DNA from: Candidatus Obscuribacter sp.
Lineage (GTDB): Bacteria; Cyanobacteriota; Vampirovibrionia; Obscuribacterales; Obscuribacteraceae
Direction: 5' to 3'
NCBI GenBank assembly: GCA_016718315.1
Contig: JADKDV010000005.1
Location: 803,305 to 867,304, forward strand
Length of the DNA stretch: 64,000 nt
Positions 55,443 through 64,000 of this stretch are shown one piece after another; positions within the stretch are counted from its first letter, which is position 1, and every line of letters begins with the position of its first letter. A program made the translations under genes and the position numbers. Under the pieces are notes generated by a model, which was given only the letters and a program-made list of their open reading frames with translations, was not told the DNA's origin and ran no database searches.

Positions 55443-57113
55443 GTGCTTGGTCTTAGACCTGTGGGAGATTGTGGATTGTATGGTGGGGCGTTTCTTAAAG
55501 GATTTTTGCCTGGATCTATCAAGAGAATTGCAAAAATGCAAATAGGGCGCCTTGGTAGCCCAGATGTGGCTTATGTAGATCAAGAGCAAATCAGGCAGGA
55601 GCTGTTGGCTGAGCTTACTCAGCGCTCCTATGGCTTTGCTCCAGCCGCTTTTGACCCTGGTAAGAGTAAGCGTAGTTATGGACGTTTTATCGCTGACTAT
55701 CAAAAAGCGCTTAAACAGGATGCAGACGCCGCCCAGTCTATGCGTCAGGCTTATCCTATCGCCACCGCGTTTTGTGATGACCTTTTGCGTTTTTATGAGC
55801 AGTGCAACAAAATAGATGGTCATCTCAAAGAGTCGATGAAGCGCATGGCTTACACCATGGTGCCATATTTTCATGCCAGTGCCGGTATGCACTCCAGCAA
55901 CGTCAAGTCGACACTGCCCTGGGTTGGGCTCTTGCCCAGTTTGACTTCCAATAGAGGTTTTGTCGGAGATGCTCTCAATGGCTCCGCTCAAATTGAGGAG
56001 CTTTATCCCGAGCGTATCATCAGTGACACCTGGTCATCGAGACCTCATGCTTACCCGGTTTTAAAGGACATGGTGGCAAAATCACTGACCAATCTGTCAG
56101 CTGATTTTTGTGCGTTGTTTCCTGATAGAGATTTTTTAGTGGAGCGAGTCACTCAGCAAATCCAACTGGAGCTGGGTCTGTACTATATGCTCAGACAAAA
56201 GGACTACAAGCTTGTCATCGCTGGCAATGCCGGCATGGGATTGCCGCTTGCTTTGTTTGATATGCCTCGCGGCGATCGACCCCCGGTTGCTTATTTTGAG
56301 CATGGTATCGTCTATGGTGACCCTTATCATTCGATGTATGCCAGAGCCGAGCATTTTATTGTCACCGGGCGTAGAGACCGTGAGATTTGGCAGGCGCTGG
56401 GAGCCGATCCGTCCACGATGCTGACAGTTGGTTGCATTACTCAAGATTTCTTCCCGTCATTTGAGTATGTTGAGACAATGCGTGCTCAGGCTAGATTGAG
56501 GCAAGACTTAAAAGCGGATACTCCTGCCATACTCTACGCTCTAGATTGGCAGTCCGATTTGATCAATCGCCCTGGCTGTGCCGATACTCAAAAGCTAATA
56601 ATCAAGAGTCTGGAGATACTGGCTAATCAGCACAATATCAAACCTGTTTTGTTTTTGAAGTATCATCCCTCACCAGGTGAGCCATTCTTTTATAAGAGTC
56701 GGGTAGATTATCCACTGCATCACTTTTTGGAATTAGAAAAGTGTGGCATTACAGTCCGACTGGCAAGCGATCTCGATAGCTATTTGCCCCTTGCTGACTG
56801 CTATATGGCCCATGAGTCTACAACTCTGGGTGATGCCATTGGAGCCGCTGTGGCGACATTATCTCTCGATTACAATCAAATGCAGGGGCGTCCCACCCTC
56901 GATAGAGTGGCCTATGAGCCTGGTTCGGCGCACAGGCTGTCTTCACTGAGGCATGAGCCGGAGCAAATCGCCCAGTCTCTTAAGGAGGTCCTCTCTGCCC
57001 CAAGAGAAGTGGTCTATATGTCCAGTAAAAAAGTCTGGCACAATCTCTACGACTGTGGTCGGACTGAAGGACTGGCGCGCTTTGGTAAGTTTTTTAGAGA
57101 TCAGTTTTGCTAG
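55443..57113 (+). CDS. Large glycan-associated protein, probably GT-B-like, function unknown
   Basis: Up to 556 residues from the GTG at 55443; an ATG at 55536 (MQIGRLGSPDVAY) is another candidate start. No membrane helix. The second half has GT-B-like features: VAYFEHGIVYGDPY, EHFIVTGRRDREIWQALG, FLKYHPSPGEPF, and a C-terminal MAHESTTLGDAIGAAV resembling the donor-site motif of capsule transferases. The N-terminal half is not recognised. It precedes pseF by 43 bases on the same strand, so a nonulosonic-acid transferase is an attractive guess, not shown by any motif. Confidence 0.7.
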   Translation: MLGLRPVGDCGLYGGAFLKGFLPGSIKRIAKMQIGRLGSPDVAYVDQEQIRQELLAELTQRSYGFAPAAFDPGKSKRSYGRFIADYQKALKQDADAAQSMRQAYPIATAFCDDLLRFYEQCNKIDGHLKESMKRMAYTMVPYFHASAGMHSSNVKSTLPWVGLLPSLTSNRGFVGDALNGSAQIEELYPERIISDTWSSRPHAYPVLKDMVAKSLTNLSADFCALFPDRDFLVERVTQQIQLELGLYYMLRQKDYKLVIAGNAGMGLPLALFDMPRGDRPPVAYFEHGIVYGDPYHSMYARAEHFIVTGRRDREIWQALGADPSTMLTVGCITQDFFPSFEYVETMRAQARLRQDLKADTPAILYALDWQSDLINRPGCADTQKLIIKSLEILANQHNIKPVLFLKYHPSPGEPFFYKSRVDYPLHHFLELEKCGITVRLASDLDSYLPLADCYMAHESTTLGDAIGAAVATLSLDYNQMQGRPTLDRVAYEPGSAHRLSSLRHEPEQIAQSLKEVLSAPREVVYMSSKKVWHNLYDCGRTEGLARFGKFFRDQFC

Positions 57114-57156
57114 TTTTTGTTGTGTTAGTATGATTTTTTCGTTTTAGAGGTGTATT

Positions 57157-57861
57157 TTGTCGGCAAAAGCAGTGGCGATTATTCCTGCCCGCGGGGGCAG
57201 CAAGCGCATTCCTCGTAAAAATATCAGACCATTTGAAGGTAAGCCTATTATTGCTTACTCGATTGAGGCGGCAAAAGCCTCTGGTTGTTTTGACACTATA
57301 CTTGTCTCTACCGATGATCCCCAAATAGCTGAGGTCGCTCGCTCTTATGGAGCTGATGTACCTTTTATGCGCTCGGACAGGACAAGTGATGATCACTCTG
57401 GACTGGCTGAGGTCGTTGCCGAAGTTATAAATCAATGCGAGAGTCAGGGTGATAACTACGAGACTTTTTGCTGCATCCTTGCCACAGCTCCTTTTGTCAC
57501 CGGCGCTAGAATCAAAGAAGGTGCTGCATTGCTAGAGTCTACTGCTATGGATGCGGTAGTACCGGTGGTGCGCTTTAGCTATCCTCCTCAGCGCGGCTTT
57601 AGAATGGATCAAAATAACCGCGCCAGTATGGTCAGTCCAGAGCACTATCAGAGCCGCTCGCAAGATCTGGAGCCTATCTATCACGATAGTGGACAGTTTT
57701 ACTGGATGCGTACAGGCGCACTCAAAAAAGAGATGCGATTTTTTGCTGAGCGTACAGCCGCACTTGTGTTGTCTGAGATAGAAGTCCAGGACATAGACTC
57801 AGAAGAAGACTGGCAAATGGCTGAGCTAAAATACAGACTGCTTAGAGCGGGCGTCAAATAA
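57157..57861 (+). CDS. pseF: CMP-pseudaminic acid cytidylyltransferase PseF
   Basis: A 234-residue enzyme that activates the nonulosonic acid with CTP. IPARGGSKRIPRKNI is the CTP-binding signature; VSTDDPQIAEVA and the PseF-typical RSQDL and YHDSGQFYW follow. TTG start, with AGAGG six bases upstream. The gene is convergent with the synthase gene, six bases apart. Confidence 0.92.
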   Translation: MSAKAVAIIPARGGSKRIPRKNIRPFEGKPIIAYSIEAAKASGCFDTILVSTDDPQIAEVARSYGADVPFMRSDRTSDDHSGLAEVVAEVINQCESQGDNYETFCCILATAPFVTGARIKEGAALLESTAMDAVVPVVRFSYPPQRGFRMDQNNRASMVSPEHYQSRSQDLEPIYHDSGQFYWMRTGALKKEMRFFAERTAALVLSEIEVQDIDSEEDWQMAELKYRLLRAGVK

Positions 57862-57866
57862 TCCTA

Positions 57867-59447
57867 CTATTTTGCTGCTAGCGTTTTTGTCAAACTCTGC
57901 ACACTGTCCATCTCAAGTCCGTGACCGTGCTTAATTGCTTTACTTGCTCTGGACTTATGCACCTGGGTGGTGTATTTGGGGTGAATGCCTTTAGGCATCG
58001 AGCCGGGTCTGAGAATGTCGTAGTTTTTGCCTTCGATAAGCTCATCACCTTCTTCAATATCGGCAGTGGCTTGCAGGGCGCGTTTGGCAAAGAGATAGAG
58101 TTCGTTTTCGGCAGGATGCAAACCTTTGCAAGCATCACCTAAAATGCGTTCGGTGTTGCGTACTGCTTCCACCATTGCTTTTAGCTCGTCTGGCTCGATA
58201 GCATAGCGGTGGTCAGGACCGGGCAGATTGTTATCCAGGGTAAAGTGTTTTTCTATTACAGTTGCACCAAGGGTAGTGGCGGCTATGGGGGCGCATAGTG
58301 GGTCTCTGCTGTGGTCAGATAGACCTACCAGGCAATTAAATCTATTTTTGAGATAAGGCAGAGTGCGTACATTTACTGATTCGGGTGGGGCTGGATATGA
58401 GGCTGTGCACTGCATCAGGATTAATGGGGCCTGGCTCAGTGATTTGAAGTAATTGACCGACCATTCGATTTCGTCGATTTTACTGGCGCCGGTGGACATG
58501 ATTGTCGGCTTGCCTGTTTTTGCTGCTGCTTCAATCAAGCGCAGATGGGTGTTTTCGTAGGAGGCGATTTTGTGAATGGCAACTTGTGCGTCAATCGCTT
58601 GCAAATCGTCGACGCTAAAAGCAGTAGTTAGGAAGTCTATACCTGCTTTGTCTGCGTAAACTTTGAGTTCAGCTACCATTTCATAGGGCATTTCTAAGTC
58701 AGCAATCAGGTCAAAAACATTGCGTACTTCGCCTGTTTGCTTGAGATAGTTGCTATCTCCAGCGTTTGAAACATAGGTGTTTTTGGCTCTAAAAGTCTGA
58801 AACTTAACAGCATCGACCCCTGCTGCTTTGGCGGCATCAATAAGTGCTCTTGCTGTTATTTGATTTTCTTCATCACTGCCAATTTTCCAATTAGAGCCTG
58901 CTTCGGCGATGATATAGCAGGGCTGTCCTTCGCCTATCAGGCGACTTGTCCCGGGGATTTTAAAAGTCTCAACCAGGGGCAAAATGTATTGCAACAAATC
59001 GCCTTGCTTTTGGTGTAATTGATAGCCTGCGGCACTAAAGGCTTTGATAGATGGCTCATTGTGGCTGCGGATTTCGGCCAGCAAGCATTGTATGCCGCAA
59101 GCTTTGGCGCGCTCGCTCAGGGCTTTGAGTGCCAGTTTGCCCAGTCCCAGTCCGCGAGCCTCTGGGGCGATATTAATTGAGACTGTGGCGGTTTGCAATC
59201 CGTTTATACTGGCTGAACGGTCCAGTCCGACAATACCCGAGCGTTTACCGTTATTGAGGATAAAATAACCAGGCAGGCCAGCCTCGTGAAAGTAACCTTG
59301 CATGTATTCTGTCAAAAAGTCCGGCCAGACTTTGCCTTTTTGACTACCTGAATTAGCGATGGTGACAGGATCATTGCGCCAGTCAAAGACTATTTGGGCT
59401 GCTGTTTCATTCTGGGGCAATAGTTCAAAGCTGATTTGGTTTGACAT
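57867..59447 (-). CDS. Fusion of PseH-like acetyltransferase and NeuB/PseI-family synthase
   Basis: A 526-residue two-domain enzyme. Residues 1-155 are a GNAT acetyltransferase (IAPEARGLGLGKLALKA, with RSHNEPSIKAF after it), in the place of PseH. Residues ~165-425 are a NeuB-type TIM barrel (YIIAEAGSNWKIG, AVKFQTF, KIASYEN, STGASKIDEI, GLSDHSRDP, VIEKHFTLDNNLPGPDHRY) that condenses the hexose with phosphoenolpyruvate. Residues ~455-520 are the SAF antifreeze-like domain. The LPGPDH motif is nearer NeuB/LegI than PseI, while the flanking PseB, PseC, PseF and PseG favour pseudaminic acid. The fusion puts two pathway steps flanking PseG into one chain. Single frame with no break. Confidence 0.88.
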   Translation of the reverse strand: MSNQISFELLPQNETAAQIVFDWRNDPVTIANSGSQKGKVWPDFLTEYMQGYFHEAGLPGYFILNNGKRSGIVGLDRSASINGLQTATVSINIAPEARGLGLGKLALKALSERAKACGIQCLLAEIRSHNEPSIKAFSAAGYQLHQKQGDLLQYILPLVETFKIPGTSRLIGEGQPCYIIAEAGSNWKIGSDEENQITARALIDAAKAAGVDAVKFQTFRAKNTYVSNAGDSNYLKQTGEVRNVFDLIADLEMPYEMVAELKVYADKAGIDFLTTAFSVDDLQAIDAQVAIHKIASYENTHLRLIEAAAKTGKPTIMSTGASKIDEIEWSVNYFKSLSQAPLILMQCTASYPAPPESVNVRTLPYLKNRFNCLVGLSDHSRDPLCAPIAATTLGATVIEKHFTLDNNLPGPDHRYAIEPDELKAMVEAVRNTERILGDACKGLHPAENELYLFAKRALQATADIEEGDELIEGKNYDILRPGSMPKGIHPKYTTQVHKSRASKAIKHGHGLEMDSVQSLTKTLAAK

Positions 59448-59534
59448 GACTTGACTAATACCTTGGCTGGGTTGAGACTTGACAATATCATGTTATGCCG
59501 TTTTGCAGCAGCCAGTGCTAAAGTCCTTTAATAT

Positions 59535-60785
59535 TTATTGTCCAAATGCTGTCTTAAAAGCCGGACTCTCTATGAGTTTTTTTGAGAACAATGGCACGAA
59601 GCGCAACGCGCCTTGCTTGTTTAAATGTGCTGAATCAAAGAATTCGGCATCTTCAAAGTGCGAACCGACATCTTCAAAATCGATCAGGCTGGTATCGTAT
59701 TTGGTGGTAATTGCCTTGACTCCGGCTTTATATTGCTGGTATTGAGACGGTTGCAAAATCGCCAAATTCTCCTTCGTCAAAGGCATTTCCACCAGTATGA
59801 CCTGAATTCCCTCTGCCTTTGCCTGGGTGAGTAGTGCGTCAAGGGCTTGCAGCTGTTCCTGCAATCGCTTTTGATTTGGTGGGGAGTAACGCTTATAGTC
59901 CACCAGGCTTTGCGAACAGATCTCCGTCCTTGTCAGATCCTTCTTGGGGTTTACGGTATCCTTTGTTGACTTTGTCACCGCTTTTGGCGCCGGACCGCCA
60001 TTGACTGCAGTCCAGAGACTATCTGGTCTGTTGCTAGTCTGACAGATCCACTCTTTGAGTGCTCGTGCTGTTTTGCGTCTGATTACATCGGCAAATCTTT
60101 TGTGACCCTGCACACAGTCGATTAGTGACGTTAAGGTGAGTTCTCTTGGTAGAAACGTCTTACTGTGAGAAATGAAGCTAAAGACCCGCTTAGTCGGCGT
60201 ATTTTCCGTGTCTGCTCCCAGTACATTGTCGATAAAGTCGCGAGGCGCCACGGTGTAAATCAGGACTTTCGGTGACTTGTGATTAGCAATAAGTTCCTTT
60301 GTTATTAGTTCCTGGTCAGTCGCCATGGCGCCATGTATTGCCAAATTCTCTATAGGTAGAGCGAGACCTGTGAGCCGTTTAATTTCTTGCTCATAGTAAC
60401 TTGATTTGGTTATCTTTTCCCTTTGTCCTTCTTGATCGAGAGGTCCTTCTTCTACGTCATTGAGCTGTTGAGATGGAGCAATTATCAAAGATGAACCCAA
60501 GATCACTAGCGGTTTTTTCTCTGGTCCGGCTATGTACTCAGGCAATCTTGCTGCATAGCGCAATATCCATAGGGGCACATCCAGTGCTGCTAGATCCCGC
60601 CAGGGGTATGAAGTGAAAAGTATGGTGTAAGAAAGTCCCAGTGTTATGACTAGCATTACAGTGGACGAGTTAAAGCCTCTCTTGAGAGAGTCTATGATGA
60701 ACGCAAAAGGTCGCTTATCTGATTTGCCAAAAGGATGATCAGGCGCAGCTGGAGCGATTATGCCCTCGATTTCGTGATTTTTCAT
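59535..60785 (-). CDS. SGNH-like membrane-anchored protein, paralogue of the 45-46 kb gene
   Basis: A 416-residue protein with one membrane helix at about residues 40-60. VILGSSLIIAPSQQ is the serine block, VEMPLTKENLA the middle motif, and FDSAHLNKQGALRF the Asp/His block. These match the protein at 45224-46378 (VLGSSLSLAA, INMPVTEANRN, CVHLNKSGQ) in order and spacing. It probably acts outside the membrane in O-acyl transfer with an MBOAT or AT3 partner. Downstream of PseG on the same strand, 132 bases away. Confidence 0.68.
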   Translation of the reverse strand: MKNHEIEGIIAPAAPDHPFGKSDKRPFAFIIDSLKRGFNSSTVMLVITLGLSYTILFTSYPWRDLAALDVPLWILRYAARLPEYIAGPEKKPLVILGSSLIIAPSQQLNDVEEGPLDQEGQREKITKSSYYEQEIKRLTGLALPIENLAIHGAMATDQELITKELIANHKSPKVLIYTVAPRDFIDNVLGADTENTPTKRVFSFISHSKTFLPRELTLTSLIDCVQGHKRFADVIRRKTARALKEWICQTSNRPDSLWTAVNGGPAPKAVTKSTKDTVNPKKDLTRTEICSQSLVDYKRYSPPNQKRLQEQLQALDALLTQAKAEGIQVILVEMPLTKENLAILQPSQYQQYKAGVKAITTKYDTSLIDFEDVGSHFEDAEFFDSAHLNKQGALRFVPLFSKKLIESPAFKTAFGQ

Positions 60786-60917
60786 TGTGCTCGAGCGGGA
60801 AAGGCGGCTACCAGTCCGTCCATGTCAGGATTTGGATGCTAGCAGTTATTGATGGTTTTTTCGTGAGAACTTGCCAACCTGGTCTATGAGAAAACACCAA
60901 GCTTCGACTCAACGTCT

Positions 60918-61997
60918 TCAATTCTTTTCTCTTAATTTGATTTCCAATGCTTCTACAACGCGCTGAGCACCCCTGCCGTCTATGAGACTTTTGGCGCGGG
61001 CGGGCATTTTATCGAAATTTTCGGAAAGTACAAAATCGACTATTGTTTTTGGTAGTAAGTCAAAATTGATTTCGCTAACTCGTCCGAGGCTTACAATGGC
61101 GCCCTGGTCAGCAAATTGAGTAACATTGGTTTGATTTTCTGCTGTAATAACCACCATATTAGCAACACCCAGACAGGCCACTTCCCATACGGTCCCTCCG
61201 CCTGCTGATATAACCAGGCTTGCTGAGCTAAATATCTCTGCCATTTCTTCGACATCTTTGAGCAACTCATAGTGACAGCCATCGCCTGCCTTTTGCAGTT
61301 TCTCAATTTGAGCATTGAGGGATTTGGCGTGCGGATTTGCCGATCCGCAGATGAGTGTCAGTTGATAGCGATTTTTGTCCCCTTTGCAAAGATTGATTAG
61401 TGCTTTGCTGGCTGCGTCAACGATTCTTCCGCTGATGTTAGCTTCATCGCCCCCACCCATAGTTATTACAAGCCTAAAATAGCTTTTTGTTGAGGACTTG
61501 ACTGAGTTGAATTGAGGACGCAATAGTACATAGTCGGTACCCAGGAGCATACTGACCGCAGGGTTGGAGCAGCGGTAGTGCCAGTCTTTGGTGCCCGGAT
61601 TTTGATTGAGGATAAAATCGGTATGGTACCATTGGCAGTGCTGATAATCGTCCAAAATAAGTGTAAGAGCCTGGCTTTTTGAGACTTGCGTTTGATAATC
61701 TTCGTCAAATTGATAGCCGTCTAGCACTATGAGAGAAGCTCCTAGGCGATCTGCTTCGCCTGCCAGGTATTTAGCTTGAGCCTCTTGGTCTGCCAGCTGA
61801 GCCGGTAGTAGTGCCCAGTTTGCTCCTGCCGCTGAGATTGACTTGAGTAAATGCTCTGGGCAAGTTTGACAATAGAAAACCACTTGCCACTGTTGCTCAA
61901 TGAGAGCAGAGGAGAGCGCCATCATGCGCATTACATGACCAATTCCTATGGCTGTAGAGGCATCCGCTCTAATAATGGCTGTTTTGGTACGGGTCAC
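60918..61997 (-). CDS. pseG: UDP-2,4-diacetamido-trideoxy-altropyranose hydrolase PseG
   Basis: A 359-residue GT-B-fold hydrolase that removes UDP, giving the free 2,4-diacetamido sugar used by the synthase. The GIGHVMRMMAL motif with His21 corresponds to the active-site histidine. ILDDYQHCQW, LLGTDYVLLRPQF and VVITMGGGDE are typical of PseG. GTG start. It is divergent from the GT4 gene across 74 bases. Confidence 0.9.
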   Translation of the reverse strand: MTRTKTAIIRADASTAIGIGHVMRMMALSSALIEQQWQVVFYCQTCPEHLLKSISAAGANWALLPAQLADQEAQAKYLAGEADRLGASLIVLDGYQFDEDYQTQVSKSQALTLILDDYQHCQWYHTDFILNQNPGTKDWHYRCSNPAVSMLLGTDYVLLRPQFNSVKSSTKSYFRLVITMGGGDEANISGRIVDAASKALINLCKGDKNRYQLTLICGSANPHAKSLNAQIEKLQKAGDGCHYELLKDVEEMAEIFSSASLVISAGGGTVWEVACLGVANMVVITAENQTNVTQFADQGAIVSLGRVSEINFDLLPKTIVDFVLSENFDKMPARAKSLIDGRGAQRVVEALEIKLREKN

Positions 61998-62071
61998 AGT
62001 ATTCTGACTTTTATTAACCTCGAAAGTATACTAATCTTTGCTATCTTAATCGGACCTAAAGAGTTAATGTT

Positions 62072-63652
62072 GTGCGCATTTGTCTGATCTCGAGAGAATA
62101 TCCGCCTGATACAGGCTGGGGCGGCATTGGCGCTTACACATTTCAGCATGCGCGCGCGCTCAAGCAGCTCGGTCACGATGTCGTTGTAATATCTTTGACG
62201 GGCAAAGATATGCGTTCTGATAGTGAGATTAAGTCGGATGATACTGACCCACTATTTGTGCCAATTTATCGAGCTTCTTGGTATCACTTGTTTGCTCAAT
62301 TGAGCACGGTATGGATTTCTTTGCCTTACTCCTTGTTTGCTCTCAAAAGCAGCTTTGCTCTCTGGCGTAAGTTTTTGGAAGTGCACAGTATCGAGCCTTT
62401 TGACGTAGTGGAGGCGCCAGAACACCTGGGAGAGGCATTATTTGCCTCTCTCTGTAACATCTGTCCCCTAGTGGTGCGATTGCATACAGCACACTCTAAG
62501 TTTATAGCCGAAGGGTATCACAATCTATACAGCACTTTTGATCAGCATATGGTTGAGCGTATTACTATGTTGGAGGCTTATTTGCTATCCTCCCCAAGTG
62601 AAGACCTAGCTAGTTATGTCGCAGCCGATTGTGGCATAGATAGAGCCACAATCAGGATTGTACGCAATCCTGTGGACTGCGAGAAGTTTGTTCCTGAGGG
62701 CCGCAAAGCGATCGAATCTGATGGGCGAATAACAGTGTTTTTTGCCGGACGGCTGGAAGAGCGAAAGGGCGTGCAATATCTCATCGACGCTGTGCCCTTG
62801 GTTTTACAGAAATTGCCGAATGTACGCTTTGTTATCGTGGGGGCTGATACTGATACTGGGCCTGGGAAGACATCAGTACTAAGGGCACTTAAGCAAAAAT
62901 TGACGCAGTCAGGGTCCGGGCAGTCCGTCAACTTTGTTAGTCATGTACCACTTGATCAGATGGCAGCTTACTACCGTTCTGCCGATATCTGCGTGGTGCC
63001 ATCGCTCTATGAGAATGCACCGTATACGGTATTGGAGGCTCAGGCGTGTGGTAAACCGGTAATAGGCACCAGTGCTGGTGGCTCTAAGGAGTACATTCTT
63101 GATGGTAAGACTGGTCATATTGTGCCGAGCCGCGATGCTAGTGCACTAGCTAATGCCATAATCAAGTTGGCTGAGTCTGAGTCAGTGCGCCAGTTGATGG
63201 GGCAAAATGCCCGTGCATTGTCGCTGGAGTGCTTTGATAAAGGTGTGATTGTGGCGCACGCTGTCACTACATATAGTCTAGCAATAGAGGCTCACGCTCT
63301 TAAGTCTGGCAGCGCACTTTATCGCCGAGCACCGGAGCAAGCGCTGTCAGATTTGTGTTCACTCTTGTACAACTATCATCTCAATTTGTGTGATTTGATT
63401 TACAGGCATTCATTTACTTTTAGAGCTAAGACCTGGCTGCAGTTGGCTCGGAGTCGACCGCGACTGTGCCTAGCAAAAGGCATGCTTGCTCTTCTCACGC
63501 TTTTAGATTCTGTATTCAGAGGTAATAGCTTGAAGCTTGAATTGATTAGACAAAGACTGACGACCCAGGTGGCTGAGCGCGAATTGGAGAGGCAAAAGCA
63601 GTTTGTTTGTGAACTTTTGAAGTCGGCGAATTTGTCAATTACGAGTGATTGA
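62072..63652 (+). CDS. GT4 family glycosyltransferase
   Basis: A 526-residue GT-B enzyme. N-terminal glycine loop PPDTGWGGIGAYTF, mid-region FFAGRLEERKGVQYLIDA, and the retaining-enzyme E-x7-E motif in LYENAPYTVLEAQACG. GTG start giving MRICLISREYPPD. A C-terminal extension of ~120 residues beyond the core is not recognised. It likely adds a sugar to the same surface glycan as its neighbours. Confidence 0.9.
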   Translation: MRICLISREYPPDTGWGGIGAYTFQHARALKQLGHDVVVISLTGKDMRSDSEIKSDDTDPLFVPIYRASWYHLFAQLSTVWISLPYSLFALKSSFALWRKFLEVHSIEPFDVVEAPEHLGEALFASLCNICPLVVRLHTAHSKFIAEGYHNLYSTFDQHMVERITMLEAYLLSSPSEDLASYVAADCGIDRATIRIVRNPVDCEKFVPEGRKAIESDGRITVFFAGRLEERKGVQYLIDAVPLVLQKLPNVRFVIVGADTDTGPGKTSVLRALKQKLTQSGSGQSVNFVSHVPLDQMAAYYRSADICVVPSLYENAPYTVLEAQACGKPVIGTSAGGSKEYILDGKTGHIVPSRDASALANAIIKLAESESVRQLMGQNARALSLECFDKGVIVAHAVTTYSLAIEAHALKSGSALYRRAPEQALSDLCSLLYNYHLNLCDLIYRHSFTFRAKTWLQLARSRPRLCLAKGMLALLTLLDSVFRGNSLKLELIRQRLTTQVAERELERQKQFVCELLKSANLSITSD

Positions 63653-63818
63653 TTTGAGTCGTGAACACCGATTGGACATTTAAGAGTGTGCTAATTAACA
63701 CCCTTTGAGACTTGCCTTCGTGTTAATATCCGTTCCATATTTAGGATTTTGCTCCGTTTTTTTAGACTGGTGCTTGTCCAAGGTGTCTCCAAAGTCTCGT
63801 TGAGTTAAGCAACTTCTA

Positions 63819-64000
63819 ATGAAGATACCTTTTAATGACCCGTTCATTACCGGAAATGAAATTGAGTACATAAATGAAGTACTCGTAAATAAGCATCTAT
63901 GTGGCGATGGTCGCTATTCTAAGTTGTGTCATGAATGGCTTGAAGCTAACATCGGCTGCGCAAAAGCGCTGTTAACTCCGTCTGGTACTGCTGCATTGGA
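63819..64000 (+). CDS. WecE/RffA-type dTDP-4-amino-4,6-dideoxygalactose transaminase, 5' part
   Basis: The first ~60 codons of a DegT-family aminotransferase that runs off the window. PFNDPFITGNEIEYI, NKHLCGDGRYSKLC and KALLTPSGTAALE match the N-terminus of WecE closely (GDG..., then LLTPS-T). WecE makes dTDP-4-amino-4,6-dideoxygalactose from the RmlB product. The 166-base gap before it (63653-63818) has no gene or terminator that I can support. The PLP lysine is beyond the edge. Confidence 0.8.
   Translation, partial: MKIPFNDPFITGNEIEYINEVLVNKHLCGDGRYSKLCHEWLEANIGCAKALLTPSGTAAL

Noticed and set aside
55416..55991. Minus-strand open frame of 191 codons
   Set aside because: It is antisense to the GT-B-like gene and of low-complexity composition, with no ribosome site.
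1..64000. CRISPR arrays, tRNA, rRNA, insertion sequences or prophage
   Set aside because: No regular spaced repeats, cloverleaf candidates, rRNA-like segments, transposase or integrase motifs were seen on reading either strand; a covariance-model scan was not possible.

Overview
The window looks like a chromosomal stretch from a free-living, large-genome bacterium with an elaborate envelope. GC is close to 50% by eye. Eukaryotic-type Ser/Thr kinases with long extracytoplasmic tails, PAS-only proteins, a DUF4388/degenerate-GGDEF protein and free-standing MshEN-like repeats recall the Melainabacteria/Obscuribacterales side of the cyanobacterial phylum. That placement is an impression from protein style, not a phylogenetic result. 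No rRNA, tRNA, CRISPR array, transposase, integrase or phage gene was found.

Layout. 0-10.5 kb: signalling and metabolism (a small unknown protein, a hybrid histidine kinase, two tandem PAS-only proteins, an ACT-malic enzyme, a zinc alcohol dehydrogenase and a Crp/Fnr-type regulator). 10.8-15.2 kb: a minus-strand dTDP-L-rhamnose operon (rmlC, rmlD, rmlB, long-form rmlA) headed by a short initiating sugar-phosphate transferase. 15.3-24.1 kb: a GT2 glycosyltransferase, an MBOAT O-acyltransferase, an 81-residue membrane protein, a Ser/Thr kinase with a leucine-rich ectodomain, a phosphodiester glycosidase and a YfhO-like membrane protein. 24.1-27.4 kb: a protein of four MshEN-like repeats beside a DUF4388 plus degenerate GGDEF protein. 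27.7-37.6 kb: more surface-glycan genes (acyltransferase 3, two polytopic GT-C-like proteins, a sugar nucleotidyltransferase, an orphan Wzt-like ATPase, an epimerase, a GT2) and a small EF-hand protein. 37.7-45.2 kb: a Ser/Thr kinase with TPRs, a lipoprotein, an endonuclease/exonuclease/phosphatase-fold protein, a damaged GH15 glucoamylase and an amidase. 45.2-64 kb: a nonulosonic-acid (pseudaminic-type) island.

The island holds enzymes for every pseudaminic-acid step: PseB, PseC, an acetyltransferase, PseG, a NeuB/PseI-family synthase and PseF. The acetyltransferase and synthase are fused in one polypeptide. Beside them are a PseA/WbpG-type N-acetyl sugar amidotransferase translationally coupled to an amidase-signature hydrolase, a second GNAT, a Gfo/Idh/MocA oxidoreductase, DegT aminotransferases, GT-B glycosyltransferases and two SGNH-like membrane-anchored proteins. 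A surface glycan or glycoprotein carrying an O-acylated, possibly acetamidino-modified nonulosonic acid is the simplest reading.

Quality caveat. At least fifteen coding regions or segments are broken by single-base indels, mostly in short homopolymers, and the breaks hit both metabolic and surface genes. Most look like consensus errors in the assembly rather than biology. Genes are therefore given at their repaired extent, with the break located. The GH15 gene is different: it has also lost about 45-50 codons of its catalytic domain.
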